From positions 1-53,022 of the forward strand of contig SEIO01000020.1 of assembly GCA_004145795.1 (NCBI GenBank): a DNA stretch of 53,022 nt, read 5' to 3'. Origin of the DNA: Lentibacillus lipolyticus. Lineage in GTDB: Bacteria; Bacillota; Bacilli; Bacillales; Amphibacillaceae. The notes under the pieces are model-generated. The model ran no database searches and was not told the DNA's origin. It was given only the letters and a program-made list of their open reading frames with translations. The translations under genes and the position numbers were made by a program. Of the stretch, positions 42,722 to 52,896 are shown in pieces (positions within the stretch are counted from its first letter, which is position 1; every line of letters begins with the position of its first letter).

Positions 42722-43822
42722 ATGATAGAAAAAGGCAAGATTAGTGGTTTACAGATGGCCATTTTACTTTATCCGACCGTTGTGGCAACGGCCCTTCTTA
42801 TCTTGCCAGCTACGACAGGCCAATTTGCAAAACAGGATATGTGGCTGTCACCCATCTGGGCTTCTTTATTTGGTTATCTAGCTGTCATGATTGCCTACCG
42901 TCTCCACCACTACTTCCCGCAGGAAACATTTGTGCAATATAGTGAGAAGATTGTGGGGAAATTCCCGGGAAAATTGCTCGGTTTCGGTTTCCTCTTTTTT
43001 ATCCTGCATACGAATGGAATGGTTTTACGGGATTACGGGGAGTTTGTCACTGGGAATTTTCTTAAGCAAACGCCATTAATAGTAATGATCATGAGCATGG
43101 CGTTTGTCTGTGCATTAGCGGTACGTGGCGGACTGGAAGTAATCGCACGAAGTTCCCAGATTTTCCTCCCAGTCTTTATCGTACTGTTCTTTCTAATCAT
43201 TCTATTATTAATCCCGGCGTTAAATCCGAAAAACATGTTCCCTGTGATGGACGAAGGAATCACCCGATCAATCAGGGGGGCATTTGTGCCTTCACTATGG
43301 TTTAGTGAATTATTTCTTATTTCTTTCCTCTTGCCCTATCTTCACGAAAAAGAGAAAGGATTAAAATGGGCGGTGGTAACGACAGCGTTTATCATGATCA
43401 CCTTGGTCACCACGAATTTATTCACCCTGCTTTTGTTTGGAGATATCGCCTCTTCGTTTACCTATCCGGTTATGGATGCGGCGCGTTATATCAGTATAGC
43501 CGATTTTATGCAGCATGTGGAAGCAATTGTCATGGCGATATGGGTAACGGGCATGTTTATCAAAATTTGTATCTTCTACTATGTTGTTGTGATTGGTACG
43601 GCGCAATGGCTGCGATTATCCGACTATCGCCCGATTGTGTTTCCCATTGGCTTTGTACTGGTTTCTGTCAGCATGTGGAGTGCTTCCAATTTACAGGAAC
43701 TGACGCATTTTACGAGGACCTCCTGGACCTTTTATGCCGGTTTATTTCTAATAGTCATTCCCATTGTTTTGCTGTTGATAGCTAAGGTGCGTCACAAGTT
43801 CCCAAAAAAACAGTCACACTGA
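42722..43822 (+). CDS. Spore germination receptor B subunit (GerAB/APC-type permease), first copy
   Basis: This 366-residue protein has about ten membrane helices and the family's features: an N-terminal KISGLQMAILLYPTVVATALLILP helix, EQD/KQDMWLSP, VRGGLEVIARSSQIFLP and the late YISIADFMQHVEAIVMAIWVTG segment (as spaced blocks). B subunits resemble amino-acid permeases and form the germinant-binding core. The ATG at 42722 has GAGGTGG six bases upstream. It is about as long as other members and follows the A gene by 29 bases. A second, similar B gene closes the operon. Confidence 0.93.
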   Translation: MIEKGKISGLQMAILLYPTVVATALLILPATTGQFAKQDMWLSPIWASLFGYLAVMIAYRLHHYFPQETFVQYSEKIVGKFPGKLLGFGFLFFILHTNGMVLRDYGEFVTGNFLKQTPLIVMIMSMAFVCALAVRGGLEVIARSSQIFLPVFIVLFFLIILLLIPALNPKNMFPVMDEGITRSIRGAFVPSLWFSELFLISFLLPYLHEKEKGLKWAVVTTAFIMITLVTTNLFTLLLFGDIASSFTYPVMDAARYISIADFMQHVEAIVMAIWVTGMFIKICIFYYVVVIGTAQWLRLSDYRPIVFPIGFVLVSVSMWSASNLQELTHFTRTSWTFYAGLFLIVIPIVLLLIAKVRHKFPKKQSH

Positions 43823-43834
43823 AAGGTGATCAAC

Positions 43835-45028
43835 ATGAAACGTTTATTTAAACCGGAAAAACGTCTATTAACAATCGTATTATGTTGCATCCCTATTTTT
43901 CTGTCAGGCTGCTGGGATCGGACGGAAGTCAATGATTTAGCGATAATTGCTGGCGTGGGGCTTGATAGGACAGATAATGGCAAGATTGAGTTGTCGGTCC
44001 AAATCACGAACCCTAAAGCAATCGGGGGACCAGGAATGAGCAGCGGTAGTGGTCAAAGCGGACAACAACCTGTGATTGTGAAAACAGGCACTGGTAAAAC
44101 GATTTATGATGCCAGATCCAAATTACAGGAAAAGACATCCAGACAGCTTTTTGAGGGGCATAATCGTGTCATCATCATCGGGAAGTCGCTGGCCGAAACA
44201 GGCATTCGCAAACATATCGACTTTTTCGCCCGATTTCCCATCCCCCGGCTCCGAGCAAATGTCTTTTTTACGGATGGGAAAGCCACTGATATTTTAAAAG
44301 TTATTCCAAGCTTCGAGAATGGTGAATCTGCGGAAGCTGCAAGAGAACTGGCAGAGCTTAAAATCGGCATGAATGTAACGACCAAGGACTTGCTGCAACA
44401 ATTAGCCAGCTCGTCCGGAGATACGGCATTACCAAAAATAACGGCAAGCAAATCCAAATTAGGCGAAGGGTTAAAAGTCAATGGGACGGCCATTTTCAAA
44501 AACAATAAACTTACCGGACAAATCGATGACAAAGTGACAAGAGGATTACTATGGCTGACTGATGCGATCGAGACAGCTTCCGTCACCATTCAGCCAAAGG
44601 ATGCGGAAGGCTATATTTCCTTTAAAATTCTGCGTTCGAGTACAGAATTAATTCCAACCATCAAAAACGGAAAATGGAAGATGATCGTACGTATTACCAC
44701 AGAAGATGATGTTACCGAAAACGAAACCAAATTGGACATGATGGATCCAAAGATTGTAGAAAAGCTAGAAAAACAAATGGAAAAAAGCATTGATAAACGT
44801 ATTCAATTGGTGCTCGACGAAGTGCAAACAGGAATGGAGGCAGATGTTTTTGGATTTGGCGAGGCGTTTGAACGCACCTATCCGCAAAAATGGAAACAGC
44901 AGGAGGATCAGTGGGATAAAAAGTTCCCCGAAATAGAAGTTGTCATAAAAAGTGATGTAAAAATAAGAAGACCTGGCCGATCAGGCGGACCACAAGGCGT
45001 ACCGCAAGAGAAGGAGAAAAAGAAATGA
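43835..45028 (+). CDS. Spore germination receptor C subunit (Ger(x)C lipoprotein)
   Basis: This 397-residue lipoprotein has a signal peptide with lipobox LSGC (Cys26) followed at once by WDRTEVNDLAIIAGVGLD, the hallmark of the Ger(x)C family, and a three-domain C subunit body with HNRVIIIGKSLAETGI. It sits on the outer face of the spore inner membrane with A and B. A Gly/Ser/Gln-rich loop at about residues 65-80 is longer than usual. AAAGGTG lies before the ATG at 43835. Its end overlaps the small D gene by four bases (ATGA). Confidence 0.93.
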   Translation: MKRLFKPEKRLLTIVLCCIPIFLSGCWDRTEVNDLAIIAGVGLDRTDNGKIELSVQITNPKAIGGPGMSSGSGQSGQQPVIVKTGTGKTIYDARSKLQEKTSRQLFEGHNRVIIIGKSLAETGIRKHIDFFARFPIPRLRANVFFTDGKATDILKVIPSFENGESAEAARELAELKIGMNVTTKDLLQQLASSSGDTALPKITASKSKLGEGLKVNGTAIFKNNKLTGQIDDKVTRGLLWLTDAIETASVTIQPKDAEGYISFKILRSSTELIPTIKNGKWKMIVRITTEDDVTENETKLDMMDPKIVEKLEKQMEKSIDKRIQLVLDEVQTGMEADVFGFGEAFERTYPQKWKQQEDQWDKKFPEIEVVIKSDVKIRRPGRSGGPQGVPQEKEKKK

Positions 45029-45252
45029 AATGGTTAATGGTTCTCGGGATTGTTGTCGTCGCTATTCTTATGACCTTGTACGAATGGCCGAAGATAAATA
45101 AAGAGCAAAAGAGAGAAAAAAAAGCGTTCGTCGTGCTAACCGCGGGCAGTGTTATCCTTGCTGTTGTGCTCGTGTATTTCCCCGCTATGCCGGGTCCCAC
45201 CCAATTAGTTGATGCGATTTTCAAGCCTTTAGGGAAGCTATTGGAGCAATAA
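45025..45252 (+). CDS. Small germination operon membrane protein (D subunit type)
   Basis: This 75-residue protein has two hydrophobic segments (about residues 2-18 and 36-54) separated by a basic loop (INKEQKREKKA) and ends PLGKLLEQ. Small two-helix proteins of this kind, called D subunits, are encoded in many Bacillus germinant receptor operons and modulate receptor response. The ATGA overlap with the C gene supports translational coupling. Assignment rests on size, topology and position. Confidence 0.8.
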   Translation: MKWLMVLGIVVVAILMTLYEWPKINKEQKREKKAFVVLTAGSVILAVVLVYFPAMPGPTQLVDAIFKPLGKLLEQ

Positions 45253-45295
45253 TCGTCGTCCGACCAAGTCTTTTTATGACAGGAGGTGGATCGAG

Positions 45296-46402
45296 GTGGT
45301 CGATAAGGGGAAAATCAGCGCAATGCAACTGGCGTTTTTGCTTTATTTGGCAATCACGTCAACAGCCGTATTAATCGCCCCCGCCATTACAGGGGGAATC
45401 GCCGAACAAGATATGTGGTTAGCACCCATTTGGGGATCCATTGCTGGCTTTCTGACCGTCTTCATTGCTTATCGATTAAATACCATTTACCCTAAGCAGA
45501 CGATTATCCAATACAGCGAAAAAATTATCGGGCGGATTCCGGGAAAATTGATTGGATTACTGTTTCTCTTCTATTATTTACATCTGAATGCACTGTCCTT
45601 AAGAGAATACGGCGACTTTGTTGTGGGAAATTTTCTTCCAGAAACACCGATGTTCGTCGTACTGGGAACGATGGTATTCGTTTGTGCAGCTGCTGTGCGT
45701 GGTGGAATTGAAGTAATGGCAAGAACTGCAACTATTTTCATACCGTTAATCTTTTTCTTGTTTCTGTTCATTGCCATCATGCTTATTCCGGATTTGGAGC
45801 CGAAACATATGCTGCCGATCATGGAAAATGGAATAGGCCCCTCCTTAACAGGCGGTTTCCTTGCATCAAGCTGGTTTATGCAGTTCTTTCTCCTCTCTTT
45901 CTTCCTGCCGACTTTAGGTAAAAAGCAAAAAGGGTTGAAATGGGGAATGCTTTCGGTGATTGCAACGATGCTTACGTTCTTTTTAGCCAATTTAATTTCG
46001 CTTTTTATATTTGGAGATATCACAAGTACGTTTAATTTTCCAGTCATGAGTGCAGTCAGGTATATAAGTATGGCCGATTTCCTGCAACACGTGGAGGCAA
46101 TTGTCATGGCGATTTGGGTTACTGGTACCTTTGTAAAAATCGCCGTCTTTCATTATGTCCTTGTCATTGGTACGGCGCAATGGTTTAAATTATCAGATTA
46201 TAGGCAGCTGGTCTTTCCACTCGGTTTCTTGTTAATCATCATGGCCATTTGGTCTGCACCCAATTTACAGAAAGTCGCTCATGTGTTAGGTACGACGTGG
46301 CCATTTTATGATGTTCTCGTTCATGTACTTATTCCCACTCTATTGTTGGTGGCTGTATGGTTACGGGGAAAAGCCAATGGCAAGAATGCTCGTAAAAAAT
46401 AG
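45296..46402 (+). CDS. Spore germination receptor B subunit, second copy
   Basis: This 368-residue protein is a second GerAB-type permease, clearly related to the first copy (shared DMWLAPIWGS, IIQYSEKIIGRIPGKLIG, VRGGIEVMARTATIFIPL and YISMADFLQHVEAIVMAIWVTG as spaced blocks). The GTG start has AGGAGGTGG six bases upstream. Operons with an additional B gene are known in some Bacillus species, where the second B changes germinant specificity. It is the last gene of the operon; no clear terminator follows in the 216 bases before the next gene. Confidence 0.9.
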   Translation: MVDKGKISAMQLAFLLYLAITSTAVLIAPAITGGIAEQDMWLAPIWGSIAGFLTVFIAYRLNTIYPKQTIIQYSEKIIGRIPGKLIGLLFLFYYLHLNALSLREYGDFVVGNFLPETPMFVVLGTMVFVCAAAVRGGIEVMARTATIFIPLIFFLFLFIAIMLIPDLEPKHMLPIMENGIGPSLTGGFLASSWFMQFFLLSFFLPTLGKKQKGLKWGMLSVIATMLTFFLANLISLFIFGDITSTFNFPVMSAVRYISMADFLQHVEAIVMAIWVTGTFVKIAVFHYVLVIGTAQWFKLSDYRQLVFPLGFLLIIMAIWSAPNLQKVAHVLGTTWPFYDVLVHVLIPTLLLVAVWLRGKANGKNARKK

Positions 46403-46618
46403 CGTCGTTTAGCATTACTATCCAAAAACAAGGCATGATCGGTTCCAGGCAATGTTCACCTCCCTCCTATGGCGCCAGTCAGGCCCCGAAAATAAAAAAA
46501 TGATAATTATGTGACACCATCCACTAAAACTACAATTTTGGTATTGATTATGTTAATAATAGTACGAAAGACATGGATCCTATGACATATATTATGCCGC
46601 TAATCATAAGGAGGTCTC

Positions 46619-48343
46619 ATGAATTACGAGGCTGAGTTAAACAAGGAACTTAAAAAACGTCAGGACATTGAAACCGCCCTCAATGAATCGTCGATTGTTG
46701 CTATTACGGATCATCGCGGTGTCATTCAGCTGGTTAATGACAAATTTACTGAGTTGTCCAAGTACACGAAAGAAGAACTGGTTGGGAGCTATCATAACAT
46801 CGTTAATTCTGGGTATCACAGTCGTGCTTTTTTTCACAATCTGTGGAAAACGATTGGAACTGGTAAGGTATGGAAGGGCGAAATCAAAAATAAAGCCAAG
46901 GATGGAACCTATTATTGGGTTGACACAACCATCGTGCCATTTCTAAATGACAATGGAAGACCATACCAGTACATTGCCATACGCCATGATATTACGAAAC
47001 GGAAACAATACGAAGAAACCATTAAGCAGCTGGCCTATTATGACCAGCTAACATCATTGCCTAATCGTCATTTGCTTCGTGAATGGGGAAACAACCTTGA
47101 AGAGAATCATATGATAACAGTTTTCTTCCTCGATATCGACCGGTTTAAATCACTCAATGATAATTATGGCCATTATGCAGGAGATGTCATCTTACAAAAG
47201 GTTGCTGACAGACTCTGGCGTTGTCTGCGTGAGTCGGATTTCATCGTGAGAGAAGGCGGTGATGAGTTTATCATCTTACTGGATAACGTCTATAAGCATG
47301 AAGATGTTGAGGCATTTGCCGGGGAGATTATCGGCCAATTTGAGAAGCCGATTTATCTTGATCACCAGGCTATCAAGGTGACCACCAGTATAGGTATTAG
47401 CATTAATCAACTCCAGTCAGAGTATGATGATCGGTCAAAAGCTATTGAAACATTTATCCGAAAGGCCGATACAGCCATGTACCATGCCAAAAAACAAGGT
47501 GGCAACACGTATTGCTTTAACACACAAAGTCAAAACTATGATATGGAACGCTATCAACAAATGGAACATGAACTAAGATTTGCTTTAGAGAATGATCAGT
47601 TCACCATTGTCTATCAGCCTTTCATCGGATTACAAAGCGGTCAGATTGTCGGTTTGGAATCGCTGCTGCGCTGGCATAGTCCGCGGTTGGGGACTGTCTC
47701 ACCCGTGGAGTTCATCCCACTTTTGGAAGAATTAGGGCTAATCATCCCTGTCGGCAAATGGATTCTTAAGTCAGTCTGCTACCAATTAAAGGCATGGCAG
47801 GATGAAGGTATTTACTTACAGAGAGTTTCCGTTAATGTATCGCCCGTCCAATTGAGGCATAGAGATTTCATCAAGGATTTAAAAGCTATTTTAACAGATA
47901 CAAAGATTGATCCAGCCTATTTGGACTTAGAGTTGACGGAAGGAGCCATCCTGAATGTCAGCGAATCAGCAGCAGTCATTAACGAGCTGCAGGCATTGGG
48001 TGTCAGCATTTCCATTGATGACTTTGGAACAGGGTATTCTTCACTCAGTTATCTTAAGCAATTGCCTATCAATACCCTTAAGATTGACAAATCCTTCATC
48101 CATAATCTGGACTTTGACGAAGAAGTCATCGTCAATACCATTATTACAATGGCGCAGAATCTTAATTTTACGGTTTTGGCTGAAGGCATTGAAAGTTATG
48201 ACCAATTGGCCTATCTGCAAAGTCAAAAGTGCCATGAAGGCCAAGGGTTCTACTGGAGTAAACCGGTCAATGCATCAGCTATCCCTAAGTTGTACAACAC
48301 GATGAAACATGATCAACATGACGCACTTATCAGCAAGCATTAG
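46619..48343 (+). CDS. PAS-GGDEF-EAL bifunctional c-di-GMP protein
   Basis: This 574-residue cytosolic protein has a PAS domain with PAC tail (about residues 20-130, ending YIAIRHDITKRKQYEE), a GGDEF domain (about 137-300; intact GGDEF at 213-217) and an EAL domain (about 320-565). The EAL signature reads ESL (347-349), keeping the metal-binding Glu, and the later DDFGTG (from 467), TLKIDKSFI and AEGIES motifs are intact. Both making and breaking of cyclic di-GMP are therefore possible, with the PAS domain as sensor. There is no membrane segment. AAGGAGG lies five bases before the ATG. It is a single gene. Confidence 0.93.
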   Translation: MNYEAELNKELKKRQDIETALNESSIVAITDHRGVIQLVNDKFTELSKYTKEELVGSYHNIVNSGYHSRAFFHNLWKTIGTGKVWKGEIKNKAKDGTYYWVDTTIVPFLNDNGRPYQYIAIRHDITKRKQYEETIKQLAYYDQLTSLPNRHLLREWGNNLEENHMITVFFLDIDRFKSLNDNYGHYAGDVILQKVADRLWRCLRESDFIVREGGDEFIILLDNVYKHEDVEAFAGEIIGQFEKPIYLDHQAIKVTTSIGISINQLQSEYDDRSKAIETFIRKADTAMYHAKKQGGNTYCFNTQSQNYDMERYQQMEHELRFALENDQFTIVYQPFIGLQSGQIVGLESLLRWHSPRLGTVSPVEFIPLLEELGLIIPVGKWILKSVCYQLKAWQDEGIYLQRVSVNVSPVQLRHRDFIKDLKAILTDTKIDPAYLDLELTEGAILNVSESAAVINELQALGVSISIDDFGTGYSSLSYLKQLPINTLKIDKSFIHNLDFDEEVIVNTIITMAQNLNFTVLAEGIESYDQLAYLQSQKCHEGQGFYWSKPVNASAIPKLYNTMKHDQHDALISKH

Positions 48344-48352
48344 CAGTTAAGA

Positions 48353-48398
48353 AGCACATCAGGTATGGTGGATTGCGTCAAACCATGCATGATGTGCT
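48353..48398. other. Hairpin after the GGDEF-EAL gene
   Basis: AGCACATCA (48353-48361) and TGATGTGCT (48390-48398) form a perfect stem with an inner ATGGT/ACCAT pair. There is no T-run, so it may stabilise the transcript rather than terminate it. A perfect palindrome GTTGTTCGAACAAC lies shortly after, at about 48412-48425. Nothing else is seen up to the end of proA. Confidence 0.5.
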
Positions 48399-48577
48399 AA
48401 CGCTTATGTTGGTTGTTCGAACAACTTCCGGTTCATCTCACTGCCATCGTATGAAAAGACCACCGCCGCTCCTAAAGCGAAAACGGTCAGGCACTGTTCA
48501 ACTTCTCCTTATTTATTATAAAACTATATGCTTGTTACAACGAGTCTATTATATATAGCCTAAGTGCTTCCAAAAGC

Positions 48578-49825
48578 TTATTTTTTCATTTGTCCCTCAC
48601 CGCGGATGATATATTTGGTTGACGTTAATGCGGGCAGCCCCATTGGTCCGCGGGCATGCAACTTTTGGGTGCTAATGCCAATTTCAGCACCAAACCCGAA
48701 TTCAAAACCGTCTGTAAAGCGTGTTGAAGCATTGTGATAAAGGGCTGCAGCATCCACATTGTTAAAGAACTCCAGCACCTGGTCATCTGATTCTGTGATA
48801 ATGGCTTCTGAATGGCTGGTGCCGTATCGTTTGATGTGTGCGATGGCATCATGAATAGTTGGAACAGTTTTCACGGCCAGGATTTTATCTAGGTATTCGG
48901 TTTCCCAATCTTGTACAGTTGCCGGCACAAGGCTTCCGGTGATTTCCTGTGCTCTGTCATCCCCCCGCACTTCAACATGATGGTCTTGCAGTGTCTTAAC
49001 AAGCTCAGACAGATGGTTTTTCGCCCACGCTTCATGGACAATCACTGTTTCCGCTGCGTTACAGACGGACGGGCGCTGTGTTTTGGCGTTGACGGTGATA
49101 TCAATTGCCATTTGCGGTTTGGCACTTTCATCAATAAAGATGTGACAATTACCAGAACCAGTTTCCAATACTGGCACTGTCGATTGTTCCACGACGGTTT
49201 GTATAAGGTTTTGTCCGCCGCGCGGAATAAGAACGTCAAGATAGTCATTCAGCTTGAACATGGCTGCAGCTGTTTCCCTGCTATTATCTTCGAGCAGCTG
49301 CACAGCATCTTGAGGAATGTCTGTTTTCTCAAGTGCCCGATGAATAACGTCGACAAGCGCCTTATTGGAATGAAGGGCGGAGGAACTGCCTCTTAGAAGG
49401 ACAGCATTTCCTGTTTTCAAGCAAAGACTTGCAGCATCCACCGTCACGTTTGGTCTTGCCTCATAGATCATCCCTACAACCCCCAAGGGAACCCGAACCT
49501 TTTCAATCGCTAATCCATTGGGGCGTTCCCACGATTCCACCACGTTACCGATGGGATCATTCAGGGCAGCCTGTTGTTTGAGTGCATCCGCCATATCATG
49601 AATGCGTTGGTCATTCAATACAAGACGGTCAATCAGGGAGTCATGAAAGCCCTTTTGCTTTGCGTTGGCAATATCCTTTTCATTTTCGTTGATGATAAAG
49701 TTCGTTTCATGTATTAGTTGGTCCGCAATCACATGTAATGCTGCGTTCTTTTGATCGGTGGTTTGAACACCAAGTGCTTGCGAAGACGCCTTTGCCCTGC
49801 TTGCTTTTGTGATTAATTCACTCAT
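48578..49825 (-). CDS. proA: Gamma-glutamyl phosphate reductase
   Basis: ProA reduces gamma-glutamyl phosphate to glutamate semialdehyde with NADPH, the second step of proline synthesis. The 415 residues carry the aldehyde-dehydrogenase-type fold with the catalytic Cys in [11 protein letters not shown] (about residue 255), the [17 protein letters not shown] motif and the C-terminal [13 protein letters not shown]. The start overlaps the proB stop by four bases (ATGA). In salt-tolerant Bacilli a separate proHJ set supplies osmotic proline, while T-box-controlled proBA serves protein synthesis; the leader here fits the latter. Confidence 0.97.
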   Translation of the reverse strand: MSELITKASRAKASSQALGVQTTDQKNAALHVIADQLIHETNFIINENEKDIANAKQKGFHDSLIDRLVLNDQRIHDMADALKQQAALNDPIGNVVESWERPNGLAIEKVRVPLGVVGMIYEARPNVTVDAASLCLKTGNAVLLRGSSSALHSNKALVDVIHRALEKTDIPQDAVQLLEDNSRETAAAMFKLNDYLDVLIPRGGQNLIQTVVEQSTVPVLETGSGNCHIFIDESAKPQMAIDITVNAKTQRPSVCNAAETVIVHEAWAKNHLSELVKTLQDHHVEVRGDDRAQEITGSLVPATVQDWETEYLDKILAVKTVPTIHDAIAHIKRYGTSHSEAIITESDDQVLEFFNNVDAAALYHNASTRFTDGFEFGFGAEIGISTQKLHARGPMGLPALTSTKYIIRGEGQMKK

Positions 49826-50946
49826 CGAACTTCCTCCTTTAACGCCAGTACCAATTGATCACGATGAATGGCTTCTGGACGGTTTCGTTCTGTTTTTACC
49901 ATGGCTTTTCCGCTTGCCAGTCCTTTAATCCTATTTAAATCGGAGGATGAATAGTTCACCTGACCTCTGCCTATAACCATTTTGTTGGCGTTGATGATTT
50001 GGACCACATCGCCTATGTCAAAATTGCCCTCAAATGCTTTGATTCCCGCTGGCAGCAAACTTTTTCCGTTCGAAATAATCGCCTGTTCTGCTCCTTCATC
50101 AATTTCGATTTTTCCCGATATAGGCGAGTGAAACGCAATCCACTGTTTCGGCTTCTTTAAATTGTGCACCTTGCTGTCACCAATATAGGTGCCATCGCCC
50201 TTCCCATTCAAAATATCCACCAGTTTTTCCTGTCCGGTGCCGGTTCCAACAAATGCATGAACACCGAGTGACAGGGCGATTTGTGCAGCTGACAGTTTCG
50301 ATGTCATGCCACCTGTTCCAAACTTGGACCCCGAATCGCCTTTGGTATGATGAAAATGTTCCTCCGTAATCGCAGGCAAAAAATCGTACCGTTTTGCTGT
50401 GCGATTTGTCCGCGGGTTATCCTCATACAATCCGTTAACATCCGTTAGCATAATCAAAAAATCCGCATGGACAAGACCGCTGACAAGTGCAGATAGCATA
50501 TCATTGTCTCCAAAAGTCAATTCATCTACGGCAACCGAGTCATTTTCGTTTATAATCGGCAGCACCGACCGCTTTAAAAGCTCCGTCAGCGTGTTATATA
50601 CATTCCCGTATTGTGCTTGATTGCCAAAAACATTGCGCGTTAACAATAATTGCGCGGCACTGATCCCATGGGCCTTAAAAGCCTCCGTGTATGCCTGCAC
50701 TAACAATCCTTGGCCCACCGCCGCTGTCGCTTGTTTCCCCGCAAGTGTAACAGGACGAGACGGATAACCAAGCTCGCTAAAGCCAGCCGCAACAGCTCCC
50801 GAAGAAATCAGGATCACTTCATAGCCTTGTTTTTTTAAATGTGCTAATGCTTCAGCGTGTTCGTTCAGTTTGCTTTCGCTGAGCCCTCCATTTTTATTCG
50901 TTAACAAACTGCTGCCGATTTTCACCACAATTCGCTTTTTCGCCAT
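49822..50946 (-). CDS. proB: Glutamate 5-kinase
   Basis: ProB phosphorylates glutamate, the first step of proline synthesis. From the ATG at 50946 (AAAGGT eight bases upstream) it has 374 residues: an amino-acid kinase domain ([13 protein letters not shown] at the start, [40 protein letters not shown]) and a C-terminal PUA domain (about 280-365). It is the first gene of proBA and lies directly behind a T-box leader, so it is controlled by uncharged tRNA-Pro. Feedback inhibition by proline is usual for the family. Confidence 0.97.
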   Translation of the reverse strand: MAKKRIVVKIGSSLLTNKNGGLSESKLNEHAEALAHLKKQGYEVILISSGAVAAGFSELGYPSRPVTLAGKQATAAVGQGLLVQAYTEAFKAHGISAAQLLLTRNVFGNQAQYGNVYNTLTELLKRSVLPIINENDSVAVDELTFGDNDMLSALVSGLVHADFLIMLTDVNGLYEDNPRTNRTAKRYDFLPAITEEHFHHTKGDSGSKFGTGGMTSKLSAAQIALSLGVHAFVGTGTGQEKLVDILNGKGDGTYIGDSKVHNLKKPKQWIAFHSPISGKIEIDEGAEQAIISNGKSLLPAGIKAFEGNFDIGDVVQIINANKMVIGRGQVNYSSSDLNRIKGLASGKAMVKTERNRPEAIHRDQLVLALKEEVR

Positions 50947-50971
50947 ATAATCATACCTTTCTTCCACAAAC

Positions 50972-51240
50972 TAAAAAAAGACCCCTTTTCCACCCTTCAC
51001 ACAATGCTGCAAAGGACGGAAAAAGAGTCTTCACTCCGCGGTACCACCTTTTTTGGCATCACAGAACTATGATGCCCTCTCTTCCCCGTAACGCAGGAGA
51101 CGGCTGGGTTATTCCCCAGCAGCTCAAGGGGCAGGTTCAATAATCTGAAAAACGCTGGAGTCTTTCAGCCGGTGGACTCCGTTCTCTTTCGTTCCAGGTA
51201 CTATTTACTGACCCCTGTCAACGCCGAACTACCTCTTTAT
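50972..51240 (-). promoter_or_regulatory. Proline-specific T-box leader of proBA
   Basis: The T-box sequence GGTGGTACCGCGG (51036-51048 on the minus strand) is perfect. Upstream, CAGGGG and CCCCTTG close stem I, an AGTA motif follows the 5' side, and the specifier loop GAACCTG sits just above the base on the 3' side, giving codon CCT (plus-strand 51133-51135), i.e. proline. A terminator (50980-50995 with 51014-51029, then seven T residues) forms when tRNA-Pro is charged; uncharged tRNA-Pro should stabilise the antiterminator. Confidence 0.93.
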
Positions 51241-51250
51241 TTTAAAACTT

Positions 51251-51279
51251 ATTATGTGCCACTTGACCCGTAATGTCAA
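51251..51279 (-). promoter_or_regulatory. Sigma-A promoter of the T-box-proBA unit
   Basis: On the minus strand TTGACA (51274-51279) and CATAAT (51251-51256) are 17 bases apart, with the T-box leader starting just downstream. Confidence 0.85.
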
Positions 51280-51357
51280 GACTTTTCTAAAATCTGTTGC
51301 CGTCATCGCCCGAAACAAAAACCAGTCCGGACGCTTGAAGCAAGACAGGCAGCCTTC

Positions 51358-52767
51358 TTAAATGACTCCGCCCCAATTAATCAGAACACTAATAACTAAA
51401 GCAACCCAAGAGATACCGAGTGCTATAATGACAAATGGAGATATAAACCGTAGCCATCTTCCATAAGGTACCTTACATAATCCAAGCATGGCCATTAACC
51501 CACCTAATGTAGGCGAGAAAATATTTGTCAAACCGTCACCGATTTGGAATGCTAAGATTGTCGATTGCCGTGTGATGTCTAACATATCCCCAACAGGAAT
51601 CATAATTGGCAACGTAACTAATGCCTGGCCACTGCCACTTGGAATAAAAATATTAATAATCGACTGGGATATGGTCATAAATACTGCAGCCAGCGTGGTT
51701 GGTAAATATTCCAGTATGGAAAATAGACCATGAGCAACGGTATCACTGATATTACCCTTGTTCAGCACAACTTGTGTCGCCATGGCAACACCAATCAGAA
51801 TAGCTGCTAATGCACTAGGTTTAAGCGCTTCGGAAAACACATGAGCGATTTGATTGGAGTTCATGCCCGCAATAATCCCACTGACAATTCCAATCATAAG
51901 AAAGATCGCAGCAACTTCATTTATATACCAGCCTTTTGCAAAAACGCCATAAAGCATAATCATAATCCCTGAAATAAGCACAAGTAACATCGCAATATCC
52001 TGTTTTCTCATTTTATACGAGTCAAGAGGTTTACGAAGCTGCATGTCTTGGGTATCAACGTCTTGCGCAAGACCTTTATTGCTGTCCTTTAAGATCTTTT
52101 TAAAATACCGCACATTGTAATAAGCCAATACGGATAAAACAACAATCACTAGGATACTCCGGAAACCCCATCCTGAAAAAAGTTGCATTTCCGCTATCTT
52201 ATGGCCGACACCGACCGTATAAGGATTAAACGGAGAAAGGCCGAACCCTACAAGCACGCCGCCTATTCCAATACCCGCGCCGAGCATGGCATCCCCGCCT
52301 ATGGCAACACTTAATAAAACAGCAATTGGAATGAGAGCAATATTATTTTCGAGTCCAATAAATATCCCGAAAAGGCCGTATACAAAAGTCATAATAACGA
52401 CAATAAGGAATCGCCGTTTAATCCCAATTTTACGAACGAATGTCCCAATTGTATTTTCAAGCATCCCCGTTTTTTCCAGCAGTCCGAACATCATTGCCGC
52501 GGCAAATGTGATAAAGACGATGTCCGCCATTTCTTGGAATCCTTCAGGAATGGAAGTAAATAAGTCCATAATACCAACAGGACTATTCTCTACATACTCA
52601 AATGACCCGGGGACGGTTCGTGTTGTATCATCAACGGTTTCCCTTTCATACGATCCGGCCGGAATAATATACGTCAAAATAGCTGCAGCAACAACAATAT
52701 AAAATAATAATGCCAATGGATGCGGAATACGATCCAACCATTTTTTTAATTTATTTTCATTCTTCAT
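51358..52767 (-). CDS. YfcC family (DcuC-like) permease, second copy
   Basis: This protein (469 residues) is the same family as that at 3201-4646: a basic start (KNENKLKKWLDRIPHPLALLFYIVV), a first helix ending TYIIPAGSYER, about 12 helices in all and the conserved IPSGSGQALVTLPIMIPVGD block in the second half. I take the ATG at 52767, seven bases after GAGGTG; an ATG two codons earlier is too close to that site. It is a lone gene here, with no peptidase beside it, and the DNA beyond it holds the end of a group II intron. The substrate is unknown; dipeptides, acyl amino acids or dicarboxylates are all possible for the family. Confidence 0.85.
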   Translation of the reverse strand: MKNENKLKKWLDRIPHPLALLFYIVVAAAILTYIIPAGSYERETVDDTTRTVPGSFEYVENSPVGIMDLFTSIPEGFQEMADIVFITFAAAMMFGLLEKTGMLENTIGTFVRKIGIKRRFLIVVIMTFVYGLFGIFIGLENNIALIPIAVLLSVAIGGDAMLGAGIGIGGVLVGFGLSPFNPYTVGVGHKIAEMQLFSGWGFRSILVIVVLSVLAYYNVRYFKKILKDSNKGLAQDVDTQDMQLRKPLDSYKMRKQDIAMLLVLISGIMIMLYGVFAKGWYINEVAAIFLMIGIVSGIIAGMNSNQIAHVFSEALKPSALAAILIGVAMATQVVLNKGNISDTVAHGLFSILEYLPTTLAAVFMTISQSIINIFIPSGSGQALVTLPIMIPVGDMLDITRQSTILAFQIGDGLTNIFSPTLGGLMAMLGLCKVPYGRWLRFISPFVIIALGISWVALVISVLINWGGVI

Positions 52768-52896
52768 GTTCATTCACCTCTTGTTGTAAGTATTGCTAGT
52801 TTGTTGAAGGGCCTGAAATTTTTACTTTTTCCTTAGGCTGTCATTGAAGTTATCCTCCTTGTTAATAGGAATTTTCATAAATTTATAGATAGATAA

